Source: an uncultured Kangiella sp.
GTDB lineage: Bacteria; Pseudomonadota; Gammaproteobacteria; Enterobacterales; DSM-103792
Direction: 5' to 3'
DNA length: 11,823 nt
Assembly (NCBI GenBank): GCA_946481205.1
Contig: CAMLNB010000105.1
Span: 1 to 11,823, forward strand
Below, one piece after another: positions 6,500-11,823 of the stretch. Position 1 is the stretch's first letter; every line of letters begins with the position of its first letter. Below the pieces are notes generated by a model. That model was not told where the DNA came from. It made no database searches and saw only the letters and a list, made by a program, of their open reading frames with translations. Both the position numbers and the translations under genes were made by a program.

Positions 6500-8676
6500 C
6501 GGACACCGAACTCGGTGAACAACCCACACCGACCAGCGATGCCCTGCTGGACGGTTTGCTTTATCTCTGCCGCCATCATGGCCGGGCGCGTTCGGCACTG
6601 ACGCTGACCGCCGGCCTGCCGCTGCAACAAGGCCGGCTGCTGCCATCACTGGTGCCGCGTGCGGCACGTCGTGCCGGCCTGTACGCCCGGCTCGCGCGCC
6701 GACCGTTTGCCCATATTCCGTCGTCGCTACTGCCCTGCCTGTTGTTGTTGAAAGACGATCAAGCCTGCGTGCTGCTCGGCTGGAACCGCGACGGTCTGGC
6801 CGAAGTGGTCTTTCCTGGGCAAGTCTTTCCTGGACAAGGTGGCCCGGAACAGGGCAACGCTATCGTCCGGATGAACGACGCTGAACTGGCTGAGCGCTAT
6901 GCCGGCGTCGCCATTTATGTCCGGCCGAAATTCCTGTTCGATCTGCGCGCACCGAGTGCACTGCGTGAACGCAGCGAGCATTGGTTCTGGTCGGCGATTT
7001 TCTCGGCCCGGCACCTGTACCGCGATATTTTCCTGCTCGCGTTCGTACTGAACTTGCTGGCGCTGACCATGCCGCTGTTCACCATGAATGTGTACGACCG
7101 CGTCGTACCCAATCACGCCTTCTCGACCCTGTGGGTATTGGCACTCGGCGCGATCCTGGTGCTCGCTTTCGATTACTTGTTGCGCAACTTGCGCACCTGG
7201 GTGCTGGAGCTTGCCAACAAGCGCATCGACAACAAACTGTCCGCGCGCCTGATGGAGCAGATTCTCGGCATGCGCTTGGAACACAAACCGGCATCGGTCG
7301 GTTCGTTTGCCAGCAACGTGCGCGCATTCGAATCGGTGCGCGATTTCATTGCCACCGCTTCGGTCACAACCTTCATTGATGTGCCGTTCGGCATCATCTT
7401 CCTGATTGTGCTGGCCGTGATCGGTTGGCCGCTGGTCATTCCGCCGTTGCTTGGCATTGTCATCATCGCGCTGCATGCCTGGTGGAGCCATCAACGGCTG
7501 GCCGAACTCGCTGAACAAACCCATCGCGCCGGTGCCCAGCGCAGTGCAACGCTGGTGGAAGCACTGACCAGTCTGGAAACCTTGCGCGCCTTCAACGCTG
7601 CGGGCCAGATCCAGGCGCGCTGGGAAACTGCAACACGCTTCCTGTCGCACATCAACGGCCGTATTCGTAACTTGAGTCAACGCACCGTCGCGTTCACGCT
7701 GACGTGGCAACAGCTGACGTCTGTCGCGGTGTTGATCGTCGGCGTTTATCTGATGGCCGAGGGCCAGATGAGCCAAGGCGGCTTGATCGCCGCGATGATG
7801 CTGTCGGCCCGCTGCCTGGCGCCAATGGGCCAAGTTGCTGCACTGCTGACGCAGTTGCAACAAACTCGTACTTCATTGCAGTCGCTGGACAGCGTGATGG
7901 CAACGCCGGTCGAACGGCCGCAAGACAGCCAGTTCATCAGCCGCGACAAGTTTGAAGGCGGCATCGAGTTCCGCAACGTCAGCCTGCGTTATCCGCAAAC
8001 GGAACAGGACGCGCTGAGTGAACTGAGTTTCCGGGTGCTGCCCGGCGAGCGCGTTGGCGTGATTGGCCGCATTGGTTCTGGCAAATCTTCGCTGCAGCGT
8101 TTGATTGCCGGCCTGTACCAGCCAACCGGCGGCTCGATTCTGATCGATGGCATTGATATCCGACAGCTCGATCCGGTCGAGCTGCGTCGCGCCATCGGTT
8201 ATGTGCCACAAGATCCGGGTTTGGTGTTCGGCAGCCTGCGCGACAATATTGCGCTCGGCGCACCTCACGCCAGCGACGCACAAGTCTTGGCTGCCGCGTT
8301 TCGGGCCGGCGTCAGCGATTTCGCCAACCGGCATCCGTCCGGTTTTGCGATGCCGGTTGGTGAACGCGGTGAAGCACTCTCGGCTGGCCAGCGACAATCG
8401 GTGGCAATTGCCCGCGCCTTACTGCTGACACCGCCAATTCTGCTGCTCGATGAACCGACCAGCCATATGGATTTCATCAGTGAAGAGCGGTTGAAACGCC
8501 AGCTGGAACCCGTCGTTGCTGGCCACACCGTTATCCTGATCACACACCGAACCGCCCTGCTCGATTTTGTCGACCGCCTGCTGGTGCTCGACAACGGCAA
8601 ACTGATTGCCGATGGCAAGAAAGACGAGGTGCTGAAAGCGTTGCGCGAAGGCCGGATCAAAGGAGCGGTGGCATGA
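6496..8676 (+). CDS. Type I secretion ABC exporter, LapB-like, with degenerate C39 domain
   Basis: A 726-residue inner-membrane permease/ATPase, full length for the family. Residues ~15-145 are a C39-like domain without the catalytic QxxxxxC motif. In LapB/HlyB relatives this domain binds substrate rather than cutting it. The membrane domain spans ~165-450, with paired hydrophobic segments near 178-228, 298-330 and 405-440. The ATPase domain shows Walker A GRIGSGKSS (524-532), the signature LSAGQ (628-632), Walker B ILLLDEP (Asp652, Glu653) and H-loop His684 in ITHRTA, so it should be catalytically intact. A 15-base tandem duplication encodes VFPGQVFPGQ (105-114). The start is uncertain: ATG 6496 has no good ribosome binding site but overlaps a leader ORF, and TTG 6442 would lengthen it by 18 residues. 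Its stop overlaps the HlyD-like gene (ATGA). Confidence 0.95.
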   Translation: MTDTELGEQPTPTSDALLDGLLYLCRHHGRARSALTLTAGLPLQQGRLLPSLVPRAARRAGLYARLARRPFAHIPSSLLPCLLLLKDDQACVLLGWNRDGLAEVVFPGQVFPGQGGPEQGNAIVRMNDAELAERYAGVAIYVRPKFLFDLRAPSALRERSEHWFWSAIFSARHLYRDIFLLAFVLNLLALTMPLFTMNVYDRVVPNHAFSTLWVLALGAILVLAFDYLLRNLRTWVLELANKRIDNKLSARLMEQILGMRLEHKPASVGSFASNVRAFESVRDFIATASVTTFIDVPFGIIFLIVLAVIGWPLVIPPLLGIVIIALHAWWSHQRLAELAEQTHRAGAQRSATLVEALTSLETLRAFNAAGQIQARWETATRFLSHINGRIRNLSQRTVAFTLTWQQLTSVAVLIVGVYLMAEGQMSQGGLIAAMMLSARCLAPMGQVAALLTQLQQTRTSLQSLDSVMATPVERPQDSQFISRDKFEGGIEFRNVSLRYPQTEQDALSELSFRVLPGERVGVIGRIGSGKSSLQRLIAGLYQPTGGSILIDGIDIRQLDPVELRRAIGYVPQDPGLVFGSLRDNIALGAPHASDAQVLAAAFRAGVSDFANRHPSGFAMPVGERGEALSAGQRQSVAIARALLLTPPILLLDEPTSHMDFISEERLKRQLEPVVAGHTVILITHRTALLDFVDRLLVLDNGKLIADGKKDEVLKALREGRIKGAVA
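6808..6837 (+). repeat. 15-bp tandem duplication inside the ABC gene
   Basis: Two adjacent in-frame copies of GTCTTTCCTGGGCAA differ by one base (GGG versus GGA, synonymous). They encode VFPGQ twice, in the loop between the last two strands of the C39-like domain. The near-identity suggests a recent slippage duplication. Confidence 0.8.
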
Positions 8677-10070
8677 CCGTTTCTCCGCGCGTGCATTGGC
8701 AACGCTTTCGTACCTGGCTGGCGTTCCAGCTGGAAAATGTTCGCGAATGGCGCGAGCACCGCTCGCTCGCCAGCGACATGGATTTCATGGAAGACGCCGA
8801 CGCCGAGATCCTGGCCCAGGACGAGCGCGGTCTGCGCGCGGTGATCTGGAGCTGCGTTGCCTTGGCACTGATTCTGTTGCTGTGGGCGTCGATGGCCCGC
8901 ATTGATGAGGTGGCGCGCGGCGAAGGCAAAGTGATTCCCTCTTCACAAGTGCAAGTGCTGCAAAGCTACGACGGCGGTGTGGTGGAAGAAATTCTGGTCC
9001 GCGAAGGCTTCGTCGTCGAGAAAAGCCAGTTGCTGCTGCGCATCGATCCGACCCGGTTTACTTCGACGCTGCGCGAAACCACGGTGCAGGTCGAAGCACT
9101 GCAAGCCAAAGTCGCCCGGCTGGAAGCGCTGCTCAATGACAAGCCGTTCGAGCCACCGGCCAGCGTGGTGGCCAGTGATCCGGCCTTGGTTGACCGCGAA
9201 CGCGCCGTTTACGAAAACAGCAAAGCCGGTTTGCAGAACAACCTCGGCATTGCCCGCGACCAACTGCGCCAGCGCGAGCAGGAGCTGACCGAAGTTCGCG
9301 CTCGCTTCCAACAAGCCAGCGAAGGCCTGGCATTGGCCGAGAAAGAATTTCAGGTAACCAAGCCGCTGGTGGAAACCGGCGCGGTATCCAGCGTGGAGCT
9401 ATTGCGGCTGGAGCGCGAGGTCTCACGTCTGCGCGGTGAAAAAGCCGCCAATGATGCGCAGATCCCACGGCTGCAAGCGGCTGTCGCCGAAGCGAAACTG
9501 AAAATCGATGAAGTGCAGCTGAAATTCCGCACCGATGTCGGCAACGAGTTATCGGATACCCAAGCGCGACTGAAAGGCATGAGCGAAAGCAGCGGCGCGC
9601 TTGCTGACCGGGTCAAGCACACTGAAATCCGTTCGCCGGTGCGTGGCACGGTCAAGCAGATGCACGTCAATACGCTCGGTGGCGTCGTGCAACCGGCGCA
9701 AAGCGTGATCGAGATTGTGCCGCTGGAAGACAATCTGCTGCTGGAAGTGCGGATCTTGCCGAAGGACATCGCTTTTATCCGCCCCGGTCAGCAGGCACTG
9801 GTCAAATTCACCGCCTATGATTTCGCGATTTATGGCGGGCTTGATGCGACGGTCGAACAGATCGGCGCCGACACCGTTACCGATGACAAAGGCAATGCCT
9901 TCTACGTGGTGAAAGTGCGAACCAACAGTGCGTTTCTCGGTAGCGCCCGGCTGCCGATTATTCCCGGCATGATCGCTGAAGTGGATTTGCTGACCGGCAA
10001 GCGCACCGTGTTGTCGTACCTGCTGAAACCGGTGCTGCGCGCGACGCAGCGGGCATTGGGGGAAGCCTGA
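8673..10070 (+). CDS. HlyD/LapC-like membrane fusion protein of the type I secretion system
   Basis: A 465-residue periplasmic adaptor that would link the ABC exporter to the TolC-like channel. It has an N-terminal cytoplasmic segment, one membrane anchor at about 55-74 (AVIWSCVALALILLLWASMA), and then a first half-lipoyl segment (GEGKVIPSSQVQVLQSYDGGVVEEILVREGFVVEKSQLLLRID). A long coiled-coil hairpin follows at about 125-310 (rich in Glu, Arg, Leu and Ala heptads). Next come the second lipoyl half (HTEIRSPVRGTVKQMHVNTLGGVVQPAQSVIEIVPLEDNLLLE) and a beta-barrel domain ending IPGMIAEVDLLTGKRTVLSYLLKPV, the usual HlyD C-terminus. AGGAG seven bases upstream and the 4-base ATGA overlap with the ABC gene fix the start. 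It ends in a 1-base overlap with the LuxR-type gene, so the three are co-translated. Confidence 0.96.
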   Translation: MTVSPRVHWQRFRTWLAFQLENVREWREHRSLASDMDFMEDADAEILAQDERGLRAVIWSCVALALILLLWASMARIDEVARGEGKVIPSSQVQVLQSYDGGVVEEILVREGFVVEKSQLLLRIDPTRFTSTLRETTVQVEALQAKVARLEALLNDKPFEPPASVVASDPALVDRERAVYENSKAGLQNNLGIARDQLRQREQELTEVRARFQQASEGLALAEKEFQVTKPLVETGAVSSVELLRLEREVSRLRGEKAANDAQIPRLQAAVAEAKLKIDEVQLKFRTDVGNELSDTQARLKGMSESSGALADRVKHTEIRSPVRGTVKQMHVNTLGGVVQPAQSVIEIVPLEDNLLLEVRILPKDIAFIRPGQQALVKFTAYDFAIYGGLDATVEQIGADTVTDDKGNAFYVVKVRTNSAFLGSARLPIIPGMIAEVDLLTGKRTVLSYLLKPVLRATQRALGEA

Positions 10071-10675
10071 TGCAAACGGTTTTGTGCTGGCTGGGCAACA
10101 CCACGCTGAAAGATCGCTGGCAGAACGCGCTGAGCGAGTGGCGTTTTGTCGACGGTGGCGGTCGTGCTGCCGTACTCGAGGCGCCGCCGGGCGTGCTGAT
10201 CATCGAAGCCAACGCGACGCTGCTGCGCAAGCTTAGCGGCGATCCGGACTGGCAGCCGATTCTGAGCCGGCACCGTGTGCTGTGGGCCGACCCCACCCCT
10301 AACGATGACAAAGGCCTCGATGCGCTGCAGGCCGGCTGCGCCGGTTACTGCCATCTGTATTGCCACCCGGAACAGCTGAAGCAAATCGTCCAGGTGCTGG
10401 CCGCCGGCGAACTTTGGGTGGGCCGCAACCTGATGCTGCGGTTGCTGACGGCAGTGCAAAAACAGCTGCCGGCACGCAATACCGACGGCTTCGCGGCGCT
10501 GACCGAGCGCGAGCAATCGGTCGCCGAACTGGTGGTCGAGGGGCTGGCCAACAAGGAAATCGCCGAGCGGCTGGCCATCACGGTCCGCACCGTCAAAGCC
10601 CACCTGACCACCATTTTCACCAAGCTTGAGGTCCGCGACCGGCTGCAGCTGGTTGCCCGCTTGCGCCAGCGCTAA
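10070..10675 (+). CDS. LuxR-type HTH regulator with receiver-like domain lacking phosphorylation residues
   Basis: A 201-residue probable DNA-binding protein. Residues ~140-197 are a clear NarL/LuxR-type HTH (ALTEREQSVAELVVEGLANKEIAERLAITVRTVKAHLTTIFTKL). Residues ~1-125 align in layout with a response-regulator receiver, but the signature residues are missing. The first strand (TVLCWLGN) has no acidic pair. The strand that should end in the phosphoacceptor Asp reads GVLIIEAN, putting Glu46 there. The conserved Lys of the GYLLKD-like segment is replaced (GYCHLYCHPEQL). It is therefore likely phosphorylation-independent, or fixed in one state by Glu46. The HlyD-like gene stop and this ATG overlap as TGATG, so it belongs to the secretion operon. 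The adhesin gene follows after 165 bases. Control of the adhesin or operon is inferred from position only. Confidence 0.88.
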   Translation: MQTVLCWLGNTTLKDRWQNALSEWRFVDGGGRAAVLEAPPGVLIIEANATLLRKLSGDPDWQPILSRHRVLWADPTPNDDKGLDALQAGCAGYCHLYCHPEQLKQIVQVLAAGELWVGRNLMLRLLTAVQKQLPARNTDGFAALTEREQSVAELVVEGLANKEIAERLAITVRTVKAHLTTIFTKLEVRDRLQLVARLRQR

Positions 10676-10696
10676 CCCGCGCTGGCGAGTCCACTG

Positions 10697-10714
10697 CCCG
10701 ACGTTCGTGTCGGG
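10697..10714 (+). other. Hairpin after the LuxR-type gene, with a second competing arm
   Basis: CCCGAC (10697-10702) and GTCGGG (10709-10714) form a 6-bp GC-rich stem with a 6-base loop (GTTCGT), 21 bases after the regulator stop. A second copy of CCCGAC at 10731-10736 could pair with the same GTCGGG instead, so two mutually exclusive hairpins are possible. There is no T-run, so a classic terminator is unlikely. It may be a weak terminator, a 3'-end stabiliser or part of the adhesin leader. Confidence 0.35.
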
Positions 10715-10726
10715 AATTCCTGACAC
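10707..10726. promoter_or_regulatory. 20-bp dyad upstream of the adhesin gene (candidate operator)
   Basis: The site reads GTGTC-g-GGAATTCC-t-GACAC: 9 of 10 arm positions are complementary, with one mismatched pair at 10712/10721. It is 115 bases before the adhesin start and 31 bases after the stop of a LuxR-type regulator. Its size matches the ~20-bp dyads bound by LuxR-type HTH dimers. A second small inverted repeat, GTACC-TC-GGTAC, lies just downstream (10739-10750). No clear sigma-70 promoter is visible between here and the gene. Binding by the neighbouring regulator is inference. Confidence 0.45.
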
Positions 10727-10803
10727 CGCGCCCGACCTGTACCTCGGTACGATGCGGCAGCCCCCTTGCCTGCCTTACCCTCGCGAGCAATACCCCTCAT
10801 TTC

Positions 10804-10820
10804 GCTGCCGCCAAGGCAGC
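10804..10820 (+). other. Hairpin in the adhesin 5' leader
   Basis: GCTGCC and GGCAGC form a perfect 6-bp stem with a 5-base loop (GCCAA), ending 20 bases before the adhesin ATG and 11 bases before its GGAG ribosome binding site. It could influence translation or mRNA stability. No function can be assigned. Confidence 0.35.
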
Positions 10821-10840
10821 ACAGAACGTCTGGAGTTGTC

Positions 10841-11823
10841 ATGGCCGAGATCGTCGCATACGTCAAAGTCCTGCGTGGAGAAGTGTTCGCCAAGCGCGGT
10901 GACGGCAGCAGCCGCCAGCTGAAGCTGGGTGAACCGGTTTACGCGAACGAGTTCATTGCGACCGGCAAAGACGGCTACATCGAACTGGCCATGGGCAATG
11001 AATCGCCGTTCACGGTGCCGGCCAATGAGCAGGTGCTGGTCAGCACCGACATGCGCTCGCCGGCCAATCATCCGGAACCGGCTGGCGCTGATGAAGCCAA
11101 GCTCGCCAGCAGCGGCGAACTCGACAGCATCCTGAAGCAGATTGAAGCCGGCGCCGACCCGACCGCCCTGCTCGCCGCCACCGCTGCCGGTGGCGCCAGC
11201 GGTGGTAGCGGCCACAGCTTTGTCCGCTTGCTGCGCATCAGCGAGCAATTGCCGCCGGCCGAAATCGCCAGCGCCGTTCAAGCCGCGCCGGATCGTGAGA
11301 TTCCGTTCGCCGCGGGTGCTGAAGATGCCAACCTCGCCCCGGAAGTCGCCGGCGCGCCACAACAGAATTTCAGTCTCGACGAAGACAGCGTATTCAACGG
11401 CCAGCTGATCGCCGGCGACGCCAATGGCGACCCGCTCAGCTATCTGCTGGTAACCGCGCCGACCAATGGCGTGGTCTTGCTGAATGCCGATGGCAGTTAC
11501 AGCTACACACCAGATGCCAACTACCACGGCAGCGACAGCTTCACCGTCAACGTCAGTGATGGCCGCGGTGGTGTCACGCCGATCACGATCAGCCTGACCG
11601 TCAATCCGGTCAACGACGCGCCGGTCGGTGTCGATGCCGCCATCATGGGCGACGAAGACAGCGTGCTGTCCGGCACGCTGAGCGCCACCGATGTCGATGG
11701 TGATGCGCTGAATTATGTGCTCGCCACCGCTGCCGCAAACGGCACCGTCATCGTCAACGCCGACGGCACGTACACCTACACACCAAATGCCAATTTCCAC
11801 GGCGCCGACAGCTTTACGGTCAC
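10841..11823 (+). CDS. Large LapA-like RTX-type adhesin with N-terminal retention module (5' part)
   Basis: The first 327 codons of a gene that continues past the window with no stop. It would be the secreted surface adhesin exported by the preceding machine. Residues ~1-130 are a LapA-type retention module: MAEIVAYVKVLRGEVFAKRGDG, then DSILKQIEAGADPTALLAATAAG. The TAAG at 114-117 matches the dialanine site cut by LapG-type proteases. There is no Sec signal peptide, as expected for type I cargo, whose signal is C-terminal. After an acidic, Ala/Pro-rich linker, cadherin-like/VCBS-like repeats of 91 residues begin near 176 (DEDSV, NADGSYSYTPDANYHG, DSFTV; DVDGDAL-type motifs). The ATG has GGAG with a 5-base spacer. 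Family members can be thousands of residues long, ending in RTX repeats. Whether that holds here cannot be seen. Confidence 0.93.
   Translation, partial: MAEIVAYVKVLRGEVFAKRGDGSSRQLKLGEPVYANEFIATGKDGYIELAMGNESPFTVPANEQVLVSTDMRSPANHPEPAGADEAKLASSGELDSILKQIEAGADPTALLAATAAGGASGGSGHSFVRLLRISEQLPPAEIASAVQAAPDREIPFAAGAEDANLAPEVAGAPQQNFSLDEDSVFNGQLIAGDANGDPLSYLLVTAPTNGVVLLNADGSYSYTPDANYHGSDSFTVNVSDGRGGVTPITISLTVNPVNDAPVGVDAAIMGDEDSVLSGTLSATDVDGDALNYVLATAAANGTVIVNADGTYTYTPNANFHGADSFTV
11180..11191 (+). other. Predicted LapG cleavage site (TAAG) in the adhesin
   Basis: These codons encode Thr114-Ala115-Ala116-Gly117, preceded by PTALLAA and followed by a flexible GASGGSG stretch. In Pseudomonas fluorescens LapA the periplasmic cysteine protease LapG cuts between the two alanines of a TAAG motif at a similar distance from the N-terminus, releasing the adhesin when c-di-GMP is low. 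Motif, position and context agree. Cleavage here is predicted, not shown. Confidence 0.8.
11366..11823 (+). repeat. Tandem 91-residue (273-bp) cadherin-like repeats in the adhesin
   Basis: Unit 1 covers roughly residues 176-266 (11366-11638); unit 2 starts at 11639 and runs off the window. Landmarks repeat at exactly 91 residues: DEDSV (180 and 271), NADG (215 and 306) and DSFTV (232 and 323). The units are clearly diverged in protein and DNA, so this is an established array rather than a fresh duplication. The acidic motifs (DVDGDAL, DGRGGV) suggest calcium-dependent stiffening, as in similar adhesins. More units are expected downstream. Confidence 0.85.

Noticed and set aside
10739..10750. 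GTACC-TC-GGTAC inverted repeat upstream of the adhesin
   Set aside because: The arms are only five bases. It is noted with the larger dyad but too short to support on its own.
10775..11800. Minus-strand open frame (341 codons) opposite the adhesin
   Set aside because: It mirrors the repetitive adhesin sequence; its apparent repeats are the reverse of the 91-residue units. The plus frame has the retention module and ribosome binding site.

Overview
The window is GC-rich chromosomal DNA from a proteobacterium, most likely a gammaproteobacterium. The genus cannot be fixed from the sequence. The LeuC and LysR proteins are Pseudomonas-like in type, and the left edge carries a REP element of the kind scattered through Pseudomonas genomes (core GTGGGAG plus a GCGGGC/GCCCGC palindrome on the leuC sense strand). 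That is suggestive but not proof of genus.

Left part (1-4554), housekeeping: leuC (leucine biosynthesis) runs leftwards. A LysR-type regulator is divergent from it. Their shared spacer holds an almost ideal LysR operator (a 21-bp dyad with T-N11-A), and its centre lies about 64 bp upstream of the start point I infer for leuC. After the regulator, on the plus strand, come an APH-fold small-molecule kinase related to the N-acetylhexosamine 1-kinase group and a YpfJ-type membrane-anchored zinc metallopeptidase (HEVGHH).

Middle (4555-5018): a 464-bp non-coding stretch with several inverted repeats, including a 38-nt imperfect hairpin. No convincing gene was found. The promoter of the right-hand operon probably lies here.

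Right part (5019-11823), an apparently complete type I secretion machine followed by its probable cargo. In order: a TolC-family outer-membrane channel (LapE-like), a LapB-like ABC exporter with a degenerate C39 domain, a LapC/HlyD-like membrane fusion protein, a LuxR-type HTH regulator with a receiver-like N-terminus lacking the phosphorylation residues, and the 5' end of a large adhesin. The ABC, HlyD and LuxR genes overlap by 1-4 bases, which indicates one translationally coupled operon. The adhesin begins with a LapA-type retention module, carries a TAAG dialanine site like the one cut by LapG proteases, and then enters 91-residue cadherin-like repeats. It has no stop in the window and is probably very long.

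Inferred working model: the TolC/ABC/HlyD machine exports the adhesin, which stays anchored by its N-terminal module until a LapG-like protease (not in the window) cuts it. The LuxR-type protein may control adhesin transcription. A 20-bp dyad and several hairpins between the regulator and the adhesin are the best candidates for that control. The architecture is a recognisable Lap-type biofilm adhesion system. The less usual parts are the pseudo-receiver regulator built into the operon, the structured adhesin leader, and a possible 16-codon leader ORF coupled to the ABC gene.
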